Below are positions 16,754 through 25,863 of a DNA stretch of 64,000 bases, in pieces (position 1 is the first letter of the stretch; each line of letters opens with the position of its first letter). Source of the stretch: Bacillota bacterium (GTDB taxonomy: Bacteria; Bacillota; Clostridia; Oscillospirales; Ruminococcaceae); the NCBI GenBank assembly GCA_023391875.1, contig JAEWAB010000003.1, forward strand, positions 124,001-188,000, in the 5' to 3' direction. The notes under the pieces are model-generated. The model did not search any database. It saw only the letters and a list, made by a program, of their open reading frames with translations, and was not told the origin of the DNA. The position numbers were made by a program, and so were the translations under genes.

Positions 16754-18328
16754 ATGAACAAGATTGCTAAAAACACCACTCTGTTAATCCTTACGACCCT
16801 GCTCGGCAGGGCCTCCGGCTTTATACGGGAGCTTGTTCTGGCGCAACAGTTTGGAGCAAGCACCATCAGCGACGCATATGTGGTAGCTTATACCCTGCCC
16901 TTTGTATTGCTCATGGGCGTCGCCTCGGCGATGGCCACCATCTATATTCCTATGTTTTTACGCGTCAGTGCGCAGAGTGAAGCCGACGGCAGGCACCTGA
17001 GCAGCAATCTGGTTACGATATTATGCCTTCTTGGGCTCACCATCTCCGCACTTTTTTCGGTATTCCCGCAGGGAGTCGTACGCTTGTTTGCGGTGGGCTT
17101 TGATGCCCAAACGTTTGATCTGACGGTTTTGCTGGCCCGAATTATGATATGGTCTCTCACGCCGATTCTACTAGCCAATCTATTCTCCTCATATCTGCAG
17201 ATTCAAGGGGCTTTTTTCATCTGCGGTTCTTATACCCTGCTTGTGAATACCTGCATTATCGCGTCACTGCTCAGTGCAACGCCCGGAAATCTTTCTGTTT
17301 TGGGCTTTGGAGTTCTGGGCGGCTATGCGGTTGCCTGCATTCTGTTTATCTGTGTTAGTTTCAAGAGCGGTTTTCGTTATACGCCGGTGCTTGATTTGAA
17401 AAGCAACGAGATCAAAGTGTTTTTCGGGTTATTCCTCCCAATATTTTTAAATGGGGCGGTTCAGCAGATTAATAACCTCATTGACCGCAACTTTGCCTCC
17501 ACCCTCGCGGAAGGAACCGTTTCAGCAATGAACTATGCGTCAAAGTGTCAGGAATTCATCACTGTGGTTTTTGTTACTTCAATGGTAACCGTTTTGTTCC
17601 CGCAGTTTTCCCGATTACATAATATCGGTGACCACCAGAAAATAAAGGAATACCTTTCTCGTGGGCTCAACAGCATTATAATCTTCATCCTGCCAGTTAC
17701 CGTCGGCTTAATTGTGCTGGCAAAACCAATGATAACCCTGCTTTTCGCACGTGGTTCTTTCGATGAACAGGATATAAGGATAACCTCAGAATGCCTGATA
17801 TTTTATTCTGTGGGTCTGATTGGTTATAATGTAAACCCGCTGATTTCAAAGGTTTTTTATGCGCTTGAGGATTCAAAAACCCCCACTGTAAATTCCGCAA
17901 TTGCTGTGGGCTGTAATATACTGCTGAATATTATTTTGATAAGCGGAATGCAGCACCGTGGCCTTGCACTGGCCAGCAGCATCGCATCTATTATTACCAG
18001 TACTCTATTATTAATCTCGCTCAATAAAAAGCTGGGATCGCTGGACCTGCGCAAATTCTTTTTCAGCAGCACTAAAATCTGTCTGGCATCGTTGGTTATG
18101 GGAGGTATCGTTTTTGCAGCAAATACAGCCTTTGCATATCTGTTGGGGAACTCATTTCTTTCGGTTGCAGTTAACGTGACAGTATCAATTTTACTGGGCT
18201 TGCTTATATATACCTCTCTCCTCTTGATTTTACGGGTTCCTCAGGTATACGAGGTACTTGATATTGTCAAAGAAAAACTGAAGCTGCAGCATTTTGCAAG
18301 GCAGAAACGGTTGAAATCAATGGACTAA
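16754..18328 (+). CDS. MurJ/MviN-family lipid-linked oligosaccharide flippase
   Basis: A 524-residue MOP-superfamily exporter with about 14 membrane segments. The N-terminus KNTTLLILTTLLGRASGFIRELVLAQQFGAS has the MurJ hallmark GRxxGFxRE, and ISDAYVVAYTLPFVLL follows. Later come LPIFLNGAVQQINNLIDRNFAS and FARGSFDEQDI, also typical of MurJ. MurJ moves lipid II outward; placed among glycosyltransferases it probably moves the island's undecaprenyl-linked repeat unit, doing the job usually given to Wzx. The ATG at 16754 has a GGGG SD. Confidence 0.88.
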   Translation: MNKIAKNTTLLILTTLLGRASGFIRELVLAQQFGASTISDAYVVAYTLPFVLLMGVASAMATIYIPMFLRVSAQSEADGRHLSSNLVTILCLLGLTISALFSVFPQGVVRLFAVGFDAQTFDLTVLLARIMIWSLTPILLANLFSSYLQIQGAFFICGSYTLLVNTCIIASLLSATPGNLSVLGFGVLGGYAVACILFICVSFKSGFRYTPVLDLKSNEIKVFFGLFLPIFLNGAVQQINNLIDRNFASTLAEGTVSAMNYASKCQEFITVVFVTSMVTVLFPQFSRLHNIGDHQKIKEYLSRGLNSIIIFILPVTVGLIVLAKPMITLLFARGSFDEQDIRITSECLIFYSVGLIGYNVNPLISKVFYALEDSKTPTVNSAIAVGCNILLNIILISGMQHRGLALASSIASIITSTLLLISLNKKLGSLDLRKFFFSSTKICLASLVMGGIVFAANTAFAYLLGNSFLSVAVNVTVSILLGLLIYTSLLLILRVPQVYEVLDIVKEKLKLQHFARQKRLKSMD

Positions 18329-18341
18329 AGAGGTGAGCTGT

Positions 18342-19457
18342 ATGAATCCCGTTCGCGTATTACATATTGAAATCACCAAACAGATCGGTGGTATCGAGCG
18401 GTTCCTATACTGTATTTATCAGAATATCGACCGCAATCTGGTACAGTTTGATTTTGTCACCATGTCGGAACAGCCTGCTTTCGCCGACAAACTGAAGGTT
18501 ATGGGCGCAAATATCTATCGGGTCACCCCTTATACGAAAAACCTGTTTAAATATTTAACCGAACTAAAAGCTGTAATAAGGCAAGGAAAATACCGTATCG
18601 TGCATATACACAAAAATTCGGCTACCAATATATTGCCCTTGCTGCTGTGTTCGTGGCGGGATATTGAAACGATTATCACCCACTCCCATAACACCTCCGC
18701 GAGTATAAACCTGCCCTTCAATCCTCTTCACTATTGTAATAGAGGGTTGCTTATACGTCGTTCTACCGCCCTACTGGCATGTTCCGTACAGGCAGCTGAG
18801 TGGTTATTTGGGAGGACAACGGCTTATCATAGTAGGGTAACAATTATAAAAAACGGTATAGAAGCGGCCACTTTCCGCTTTAATGAAGCCGACCGGGGTG
18901 AATACAGAAGGCTTCTGGGCTTGGATGGAAAATTTGTAATTGGCCATATCGGGCGCTTTACCTTACAAAAAAACCATGAATTCCTGCTTGACATCTTTCA
19001 TGAGGTTTACAGTAAAAACCATCAGGCCGTTTTAATGCTGATAGGGGCCGGCGAATTGCAAAACAAAGTAAAAGAAAAGGCAGACAGGCTGGGCTTATCA
19101 ACAGCCATCATGTTTATGGGTGAACGGGATGATGTACCGAAGCTGATGCAGGTCATGGACGTTTTTGTATTTCCGTCTCTTTATGAAGGGCTGGGAATAG
19201 CACTTATTGAAGCACAGGCTGCCGGTTTAAAATGCATCGCCTCCGACTGTATCGCAGAGGAAGCAAGGATTACTGAAAACCTTAAACTGATAAGCCTGCA
19301 GCAGCCGGAGCGCGTTTGGGCAGATGAAGTACTAAAATACCGGGATGGTTACACGAGAGAGGATACCTCGGGACAGATTGTCGACGCAGGTTATGATTGC
19401 AAAGATACCGCCCAAAAATTACAGGGATTCTATCTTGAACAAACAAGGAGACTATAA
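18342..19457 (+). CDS. GT4-type glycosyltransferase
   Basis: A 371-residue GT-B enzyme, paralogous to its neighbours. It begins NPVRVLHIEITKQIGGIERFLY; the C-terminal domain shows FVIGHIGRFTLQKNHEF (about 200), MFMGERDDVPKLMQ and FPSLYEGLGIALIEAQAAGLKCIAS (about 281). The ATG at 18342 has GAGGTG 6 nt upstream, which is preferred to the in-frame GTG at 18333. Only 13 bp separate it from the flippase gene. Acceptor and donor are unknown. Confidence 0.9.
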   Translation: MNPVRVLHIEITKQIGGIERFLYCIYQNIDRNLVQFDFVTMSEQPAFADKLKVMGANIYRVTPYTKNLFKYLTELKAVIRQGKYRIVHIHKNSATNILPLLLCSWRDIETIITHSHNTSASINLPFNPLHYCNRGLLIRRSTALLACSVQAAEWLFGRTTAYHSRVTIIKNGIEAATFRFNEADRGEYRRLLGLDGKFVIGHIGRFTLQKNHEFLLDIFHEVYSKNHQAVLMLIGAGELQNKVKEKADRLGLSTAIMFMGERDDVPKLMQVMDVFVFPSLYEGLGIALIEAQAAGLKCIASDCIAEEARITENLKLISLQQPERVWADEVLKYRDGYTREDTSGQIVDAGYDCKDTAQKLQGFYLEQTRRL

Positions 19458-19462
19458 TTGGC

Positions 19463-20605
19463 ATGAAAGAGCCGCAACGAGTTTTACATATTGTGGGCGA
19501 AGGTTTTATCTGCGGCGGCATCGAGTCTTTCATTATGAATATATATAGACATCTGGACCACAGCAAGGTTCAGTTGGATTTTGCGGTGCCCATGAGATTT
19601 GATTGCCCACATTATGTGACGGAAATCAACTCTCTTGGGGGTCAGATGTTTTCGTGGAACATTCCCAAAAAAGCGCTCCTAAAGTATCTGTTTATGTACG
19701 TACGGGCCTGCCGGTTCTTTAAAGCACACCCCTATGACATCATCCATATCCATTCAGGCGGTTTTGCGCCTTTTATCCTTATCTCTAAGGCCGCTGAAAG
19801 AGCCAAAATACCGGTTCGCATTGTTCATGCGCATGCAACCGGGTACGAGGCGGCAGCTCATTTCCCGAAAAGCATTTTATATCAGTATTTCAGAAATCGT
19901 ATCGACCATTATGCGACACACTACTTAGCCTGTTCCGAAGCCGCGGCCAACTGGGTTTTTAGCAATGAAACCTGTCATTCGCATAGAGTTAAACTCATCG
20001 AAAATGGAATTCATGCAGAGGATTTTACCTTCGATCCGGATATCCGTAGTTTATACAGAGAGAATTTAGGGTTAAGCGGCAAGTTTGTTATTGGGCATAT
20101 CGGTAGATTTTCAGCAGAGAAAAATCACGAGTACCTCATCAATGTCTTTTATGAATTGTATCAAAGAAAGCAACAGTCAATCCTGTTGCTGGTTGGTGCA
20201 GGAGAGCTGGAGGAATCTGTTCGGATGAGGGTTAACGAGTTAAACCTTTCCTGTGCAGTGCTTTTTATGGGGGTCCGAAACGACATTCCGAAGCTTATGC
20301 AGGCGATGGATGCCCTGCTGCTACCCTCGACACATGAGGGGCTAGGCATTGTACTAGTTGAGGCACAGGCGGCGGGTTTAAGGTGCTTTGCTTCATCAGG
20401 CGCTGTTCCTAATGAAGCAAAGCTGACGGATCTTTTGGAATTTCTACCGCTTTCAAACCCAGCTGAATGGCTAAACTCGCTAATGCAACTAGAAGATGGT
20501 TACAGAAGAAGTGATATGTCTGAATCGATTCAAAACGCGGGCTATGATATCCGTTGTTCGGCAAAAAAGCTGGAGGACCTTTACCTGAGACTAATTGACC
20601 ACTGA
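19463..20605 (+). CDS. GT4-type glycosyltransferase
   Basis: A 380-residue GT-B enzyme and the last gene of the plus-strand block. It starts EPQRVLHIVGEGFICGGIESFIMNIYRHLD and carries FVIGHIGRFSAEKNHEYL (about 212) and LPSTHEGLGIVLVEAQAAGLRCFAS (about 291). It shares block-by-block similarity with the genes at 14309 and 18342. It starts 5 bp after the preceding stop, with AAGGAG inside that gene's end. It runs convergently towards the discoidin-deacetylase gene, 110 bp away. Confidence 0.9.
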   Translation: MKEPQRVLHIVGEGFICGGIESFIMNIYRHLDHSKVQLDFAVPMRFDCPHYVTEINSLGGQMFSWNIPKKALLKYLFMYVRACRFFKAHPYDIIHIHSGGFAPFILISKAAERAKIPVRIVHAHATGYEAAAHFPKSILYQYFRNRIDHYATHYLACSEAAANWVFSNETCHSHRVKLIENGIHAEDFTFDPDIRSLYRENLGLSGKFVIGHIGRFSAEKNHEYLINVFYELYQRKQQSILLLVGAGELEESVRMRVNELNLSCAVLFMGVRNDIPKLMQAMDALLLPSTHEGLGIVLVEAQAAGLRCFASSGAVPNEAKLTDLLEFLPLSNPAEWLNSLMQLEDGYRRSDMSESIQNAGYDIRCSAKKLEDLYLRLIDH

Positions 20606-20715
20606 AGATGAACGTTATGCCGGTTATATAATCGGCCAGATTGGGCTGGTCATACAGTCTGATGACTGCAGCCGACTGTGCCTGCGCCCGTGGTCTCGCT
20701 TGAGGTTCCCGTTTC

Positions 20716-23160
20716 TCAGCGAGGAATCACGATATTTGAAAAATCGGTCCTCCAGAACACCTCATCACTCTTTACAAAAGAAGCCAGAAAGCTATCAAAC
20801 TGACTAGTGTACCTTTCCAGCGCTCCCTGTTTTCTGTTGAATATCCGCGGTACGAACAGCATATCGCTTGGCACCGAAATAATCTCCCGCGCATCCCAAT
20901 CGAGAATGGAATCATCCAACGCCATTGGCCTTGTCTGCGGTTGAATTGGTTGGGGGTCACTCTCTAGGCTTGGCCAATAGGCATCCTCAGCTGTACTATG
21001 TACCACCGTCTCGTGTAGAATGGGAGTAAAGGTTACATCTTGCTGCATAATACTTATGATTGCATCCCGTGCAAATAGATTTAAATAGCTGTGGTCTCCG
21101 TGGGTGTCGTATATCGAGGCAGTATAGATATCGGTAGGCCGAAAGTCATCGATTGCTGTTACTAAGTCGTACAAAAAGGTACGTCTATTATAATCCCCAT
21201 GCAACGCGGTCAACAGATAATGGTAATCATCTAAAACACCGGGAATACCATAGGTTGTGTTCCCTACCAAAGAAGCAATGACCTGTGTGTCATCGTCTGT
21301 TTGATAAAGCTGCGATAAGAAGGCGTCTTCCCCCCCAAGATCACCATACCCCATCGCAATGATCTTGTCAGCGCTAAGCCCAAGGTACTGCAGTGCGTCG
21401 ATTGACTCTTGTAAGCGCTGGCGACCCTCCTCATAGGATGTAGCGTCATGATCCCCGTTCGTAGCCACAACCACCTTAACAGGATATCCCTGTGATAATG
21501 CGTCCTCTATAATACCGGCCGCAATAATTACTTCATCGTCCGGATGGGGGGCCAGTACCATGATCCGCTTGCCCTCTGCAGTTTCCGCGGCAATTGGGGT
21601 AACAGCCATTACCGCTTCACTGAATTCGCCCCTGCCATTTTCATTGATTGCGGCAATTTTATATACATGGCCGGAGTTTGCCGTAAGCCCCGTATGCAGG
21701 TATGGGGTTTCCACATGATGAATGATTTCTCCGTCAACATATAAATCATAGCTGTTCGCATTTGTAGTCTGCTCCCATATTACCGTAATCTGACTCTGCC
21801 CGTCCGCTGATGCACTTAACCCCGCAGGGGCCGGCAGAAATTGAACAGTTTCATCGGCAAATACCTTGAATTCGGAAAAAGCAACCCACATATTACTCGG
21901 CGCCTCCTCAAACAGAACCCTTATGTATCTGGCGTTGGTCGTGAAGGTTTGTTTTTGAACCTGTGTAATAGTGGTGTTAGCACTTAAATCTGCCACAGTT
22001 ATCCAACCGGCTTGGTCGTCAGAGGCCTGTATCTGATAGTTCCATAAATAGTCGCCCGCTTCAAAGGTAAGCTCACTGCCGGTAATGGCATAGAGCTGCC
22101 CTAAATCTACCTGCCACCAATTTCCCGCATCACCACCCCACGCTATCCACGATGAACTGCTATTTCCGTCGTTGCCGTAGGCGGGAGAGTGCGCCGCATC
22201 AGACATACTGCTCGCGATTGCAGATTTACCAAGCGCTATATTTTCATCCGCAAACGCGGCAGTACCAAACATGCGAAACTCCCGAAAAGCTGTCCATAGT
22301 GAGTCGGGGGCTTGTCCAAACAAAACTCTGATATATCTTGCAGTCACTACGTAGCTATGTACTTGAACCTGCGCAGTATCGTTATTGGTGCTGTTATCCG
22401 TTACCGTTGTCCAGTTTGTTTGATTTAAAGAAATCTGTATCTGATAATCCCATTGATGGCCTCCACTTTCGAAGATAATCTCACTGCCGGTAAGCTCATA
22501 GGGCTGCCCAAGGTCTATCTGCCACCAATTCCCCGTATCACCACCCCACGCTATCCACGATGAACTGCTATTTCCGTCGTTGCCATAGGCGGGAGAATGC
22601 GCCATATCAGACATGCTGCTTGCGGTTGCAGATTTGCCAAGTGCTATATTATCAGCCGCCTGTACAGCGGTGCCAAACACGCTAAACTCCCGAAAAGCTG
22701 TCCATAGTGAGCCGGGTGCTTGCCCGAATAAAACTCTGACATATCTTGCAGTGGCCGTAAAGTTATTTGCTTGAACCTGTGCCGTATCGTTATTGGTGCT
22801 GTTATCTATTACCGTTATCCAGTCTGTTTGGTTTGAGGAAATCTGTATCTGATAATTCCACTGATAACCTCCACTTTCGAAGGTTAGCTCGCTGCCGGTA
22901 AGCTCGTAGGTCTGCTCCAGGTCTATTTGCCACCAGGTTCCTTCATTACCGCCCCATGCAATCCACATAGTATTGTCATTGCCGTCGTTTCCATCTGAGG
23001 GGGCATGTGCTGCGTCAGACATACCGCTTGCAGTGGAAGGTTTATTGAGCGCAATATTAATCGGACCATCCTCGGCTCGAACGCAGACTAAATTCATTGC
23101 CCAATATACAGTAAACAGAATGATAAGCCCAAAAGGCACATAATGATTTCTTCTTCGCAC
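20716..23160 (-). CDS. Secreted protein with three discoidin (F5/8 type C) domains, one Fn3 domain and a PIG-L deacetylase domain
   Basis: An 814-residue protein. One N-terminal hydrophobic segment (about residues 9-27) acts as a signal peptide or anchor. Three F5/8C carbohydrate-binding modules follow (about 31-165, 170-300 and 305-430), each with an N-I-A-L-x-K start, a WIAWGG core and a V-R-V-L-F / I-R-V-L-F strand. An Fn3 domain spans about 435-525. From 530 a PIG-L/LmbE domain has MVLAPHPDDEVIIAAG, where HPDDE is the zinc motif, and a later DTHGDHSYL as the second metal segment. PIG-L enzymes remove N-acetyl groups from GlcNAc-type sugars. Inside a polysaccharide island it may deacetylate the exported polymer; that is inference. 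Start GTG 23160, SD GAGGAG. Confidence 0.85.
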   Translation of the reverse strand: MRRRNHYVPFGLIILFTVYWAMNLVCVRAEDGPINIALNKPSTASGMSDAAHAPSDGNDGNDNTMWIAWGGNEGTWWQIDLEQTYELTGSELTFESGGYQWNYQIQISSNQTDWITVIDNSTNNDTAQVQANNFTATARYVRVLFGQAPGSLWTAFREFSVFGTAVQAADNIALGKSATASSMSDMAHSPAYGNDGNSSSSWIAWGGDTGNWWQIDLGQPYELTGSEIIFESGGHQWDYQIQISLNQTNWTTVTDNSTNNDTAQVQVHSYVVTARYIRVLFGQAPDSLWTAFREFRMFGTAAFADENIALGKSAIASSMSDAAHSPAYGNDGNSSSSWIAWGGDAGNWWQVDLGQLYAITGSELTFEAGDYLWNYQIQASDDQAGWITVADLSANTTITQVQKQTFTTNARYIRVLFEEAPSNMWVAFSEFKVFADETVQFLPAPAGLSASADGQSQITVIWEQTTNANSYDLYVDGEIIHHVETPYLHTGLTANSGHVYKIAAINENGRGEFSEAVMAVTPIAAETAEGKRIMVLAPHPDDEVIIAAGIIEDALSQGYPVKVVVATNGDHDATSYEEGRQRLQESIDALQYLGLSADKIIAMGYGDLGGEDAFLSQLYQTDDDTQVIASLVGNTTYGIPGVLDDYHYLLTALHGDYNRRTFLYDLVTAIDDFRPTDIYTASIYDTHGDHSYLNLFARDAIISIMQQDVTFTPILHETVVHSTAEDAYWPSLESDPQPIQPQTRPMALDDSILDWDAREIISVPSDMLFVPRIFNRKQGALERYTSQFDSFLASFVKSDEVFWRTDFSNIVIPR
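21880..23080 (-). repeat. Three tandem DNA repeats of about 410 bp encoding the discoidin domains
   Basis: Long stretches recur at 410 bp steps: for example the segment at 22131-22195 differs from 22541-22605 at only a few bases, and a more diverged unit lies near 22950. The second and third domains of the protein are closer to each other than to the first, pointing to recent duplication. Confidence 0.8.
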
Positions 23161-23703
23161 AGAAATCTCCTCTCATCATACAATATTCTGGTTCATTTAA
23201 TTTTTTCTATTATATAACAAAATTATATTGGTAAAATTATACTTTTATTTCGTTTTTAAGTCAATTATTTTTCACAATAATCGACGATCAAAAGCATTGG
23301 CAATATCAATGACATTCTCACTACATGCTCTGTTAACCATATCAGCTTTTCTTTGGGAGATCCTCCAGAAACGCATAGTTATCATAACTTTTTAGGTCGA
23401 TATTACACACTTTCATCAGCTTAATCACAACTTGACTTTTAATCAAGGTGTCCGGAGTTCGAATCTCCGATGGTTCACCATAAATAAACCGCATCAGTAA
23501 GCCAAGAAACGGCTATCTGGTGCGGTTCTTTATTTTGCTTAAAAACGCTGAAAATCGGGGTAAACCGAGGGCGTTGCTACGGGGTTGCTACTAGGTTAGG
23601 GTATCTTTTCAATGGCTTTCTGCAGCTTTTGAACTTTATACATACAAAATCCGTCTTTCGACTGAGGCTAAAAACGGGTTAATCGACAGGCTGTAAGCCT
23701 TCC
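23161..23703. other. Intergenic junction holding the right attachment copy and gene scraps
   Basis: No intact gene. Apart from the att copy (23430-23535), the minus strand has a 28-codon open stretch (23428-23342, ...LMKVCNIDLKSYDNYAFLEDLP) ending in a stop, and a short one at 23643-23596 (MYKVQKLQKAIEKIP). The second resembles the tail of an integrase placed just beyond the att site. Both are too short to identify and are treated as remnants. Confidence 0.35.
23430..23535 (+). repeat. Right direct repeat: partial tRNA-Lys copy plus terminator
   Basis: The 3' part of tRNA-Lys from the anticodon stem to CCA, followed by the diverged terminator. The D-arm and 5' acceptor strand are absent, so it is not a functional tRNA. 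The first 55 bp match 9723-9777 exactly. Confidence 0.85.
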
Positions 23704-24525
23704 CTATTCCAATTTATTTCCGCAGTATGGGCAGTATGTTTTTTTATCTTCTGTGGCAGATAACTCCTTAGTCTTTTGGGCTTCGACCTCGGCCATAAAA
23801 CCTGCGCTGATGATGCCGGTCGGCACAGCTACTAAACCAATACCCAAAATAGCGATGAAGCCACTTAATAGCTTTCCAAGCGGCGTAATGGGGTAAATAT
23901 CTCCATATCCTACGGTGGTAAAGGTAGCTACTGCCCACCACAATCCAGAAATAGCATTACCGAATTTGTCCGGTTGCGCCTCTTTTTCAACATTGCACAG
24001 TAATATAGACGCAATTGCCATCACAATAAAAATGATGCCAAAGGATGAAACGAGCTGGCTTGCTCGTGATTTGAGTACGTTGCCGATTGCCTGCATCGCG
24101 TTGGAATACCTATTAGCTTTAAAGAGGCGTAGCAATCTAATCATCCGTAATGCCCGAAGAACACGTAAATCAACCGGAATAATAAACGGAATATAAAATG
24201 GCAGGATCGCCAAGAGATCGATAATCGCCATAAACGATATTATGTAACGGAGCCGGGCTAACGTTCGTGACTTATCGGGGTAAATGAGCGGTGCCGTCCA
24301 TATACGCAGCAGGTACTCGGCGGTAAAGATAATGATTGATACCGTCTCAAGGATATTTGACAAAGACTGATACCATAGCGGCAGGCCGTCAAAAGTATCA
24401 ACCACAACTACAATCACATTGATAATAATTAAGGTTATAATTACACTGTCAAAAATGTTACCCGCAAAATCGTTTTTATCATCATCACGAATGACATTAT
24501 AGATTTTCAATTGTAGTTTTCTCAT
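23704..24525 (-). CDS. Voltage-gated-type potassium channel
   Basis: A 273-residue six-segment ion channel. S1 lies at about 24-45, S2 56-78, S3 94-113, S4 at about 117-137 with arginines in the DLRVLRALRMIRLLRLF pattern, S5 at about 155-175, the pore loop with filter TTVGYGDIYP (about 205), and S6 after it. The C-terminus ends TYCPYCGNKLE, a short zinc-ribbon-like CxxC knuckle that would need a second pair from another subunit to bind metal. The S4 charge pattern and TVGYG support voltage-sensitive K+ selectivity. It lies just outside the right att copy. ATG 24525, SD GGGGAA. Confidence 0.92.
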   Translation of the reverse strand: MRKLQLKIYNVIRDDDKNDFAGNIFDSVIITLIIINVIVVVVDTFDGLPLWYQSLSNILETVSIIIFTAEYLLRIWTAPLIYPDKSRTLARLRYIISFMAIIDLLAILPFYIPFIIPVDLRVLRALRMIRLLRLFKANRYSNAMQAIGNVLKSRASQLVSSFGIIFIVMAIASILLCNVEKEAQPDKFGNAISGLWWAVATFTTVGYGDIYPITPLGKLLSGFIAILGIGLVAVPTGIISAGFMAEVEAQKTKELSATEDKKTYCPYCGNKLE

Positions 24526-24993
24526 TTCCCCGCTTCCGCCTTTCGATACTGTGTCGCTTTTATTTTATTCGTATAAACTACCGCTCCAAGGATAAGAAAT
24601 TGTCCGCGTTTCATGCAAAATGTACTGCCGTCTTTATTCAAAATTACATATCCTAGGTAAAACTTATAACGCCCTCTTCCCTTATATTCTTACATATTAT
24701 ACCGTAAATTTCTAATTATTTAAAGCCAAAAGTCAAACTTTTCATTTTATGATGGTTTACCCTTTTGACAAGATGATGTTACTAACTGCGGCGCTGTATA
24801 CCCCGAGCGAATGTGTAGAAGGGCTTAAAAATAATTTATAGCCTCCTCGTCGATACATTTTTTGTAATTATGCTCCGATTTATGAAATCAGAAGAATGCG
24901 ACACCATGAAACGTGCAACGTGCCATGATAGAACAATATATAAGCAAGCTACATCAACACAATATCACACATCTTCACTTTCCTGCAGATGGA
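24526..24993. other. AT-rich intergenic stretch
   Basis: 468 bp between the K+ channel and the deacetylase gene. No coding frame, RNA or clear repeat is seen. Confidence 0.4.
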
Positions 24994-25863
24994 TTACTGC
25001 GTAAATTGATAGAAGGTACCCATTTTATAGCCTTTGTCTTTTATTGCCTGAATCACTTCAGGGAGCGCCTTTACAGTTTCTGTTTTATCACTATTACAAT
25101 GCATCAATATAATATCTCCCGGCCGAAGATATTCTGATACATTTTTCGTGATATGAATAGCGTCTCTTTGTGACCAATCCAGTGTATCGATTGACCATAG
25201 AACCATTTTTAAGTTTAAATCTTTGAAATCGGATATGACATTATCATTTATATCTCCGTAAGGGGGCCTCGCAAAGGATGGAGTGACGCCGGTAATACTT
25301 TTTAAAATATTGTTTGTATCGGTTAACTCTTTTTTCACCTGTACAGAAGACATGGCCGTAAGCTTAGTGTGTGTAAAGCAATGACTGCCTACAAAGTTTT
25401 TATTTGCGTATGCTTTTTTGACTATATCCTCAAAATCCTTTATCTTTTCACCAATAAAGAAGAAATTTCCGCAGACATTGTTTTCTGCTAAGATATCCAC
25501 TATTTGCGGCGTTATGGTATTATCAGGCCCATCGTCAAAGGTTAAATAAACGGTATTACTTTGCGGCTGATCGTTTAAAAGAACCACATCCGGATATTCT
25601 TCGCCATAGGCCTTGGCTTCGTCTCTCCATCTTTGCATACTTTCTACCGAATTTGAGCTTAGCTTATTCGAAACGCCATAGACGTCATAAACAACGTTCG
25701 CTGTTTTATCAGCCGAGGAGAATTCACTATTGGCAGAGGGTACACCATTCGTCGACGCAACCGAATGGGTGGAACTTATATAGGAGGAATCTTTTACGTA
25801 ATTACAGCCGGTACAAGTAAATATAGTCAGCGTAATAATTAAATTCAAAATAATTCTTCTCAA
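24994..25863 (-). CDS. Polysaccharide deacetylase (NodB domain) lipoprotein
   Basis: A 289-residue CE4-type deacetylase. The N-terminus RRIILNLIITLTIFTCTGC has a lipobox, so it should be anchored outside the membrane. A Ser-rich linker runs to about 85. The NodB domain has motif 1 TFDDGPDN (about 114-121), motif 2 SHCFTHT (about 163), motif 3 FARPPYGD (about 197), motif 4 VLWSIDTLDW, and motif 5 ILMHCNSDKTETV. All metal and catalytic residues are present. Targets are typically peptidoglycan GlcNAc or exopolysaccharide. The TTG at 25863 with GAAGG 7 nt upstream is chosen; the frame extends to a TTG at 25887 without a matching SD. Confidence 0.9.
   Translation of the reverse strand: MRRIILNLIITLTIFTCTGCNYVKDSSYISSTHSVASTNGVPSANSEFSSADKTANVVYDVYGVSNKLSSNSVESMQRWRDEAKAYGEEYPDVVLLNDQPQSNTVYLTFDDGPDNTITPQIVDILAENNVCGNFFFIGEKIKDFEDIVKKAYANKNFVGSHCFTHTKLTAMSSVQVKKELTDTNNILKSITGVTPSFARPPYGDINDNVISDFKDLNLKMVLWSIDTLDWSQRDAIHITKNVSEYLRPGDIILMHCNSDKTETVKALPEVIQAIKDKGYKMGTFYQFTQ

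Larger units (their letters stand above)
9723..23535. mobile_element. Surface-polysaccharide genomic island integrated at tRNA-Lys
   Basis: About 13.7 kb lies between two direct copies of the tRNA-Lys 3' half plus its terminator (9723-9828 and 23430-23535). The genes inside are polysaccharide-assembly genes and are visibly more AT-rich than the housekeeping and sugar genes on either side. Integration into the 3' end of a tRNA, with regeneration of that end, is the usual behaviour of tyrosine integrases. No intact integrase is present inside or beside it, so the island now looks immobile by its own means, or was assembled by repeated insertion at the site. Confidence 0.7.

Noticed and set aside
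23342..23428. 28-codon minus-strand stretch reading LMKVCNIDLKSYDNYAFLEDLP
   Set aside because: It reads like a protein fragment, but is too short to name and has no start; kept only as a possible remnant.
23430..23480. A second tRNA-Lys gene
   Set aside because: Only the anticodon-to-CCA part is present; the 5' acceptor strand and D-arm are missing, so it is an attachment-site copy.
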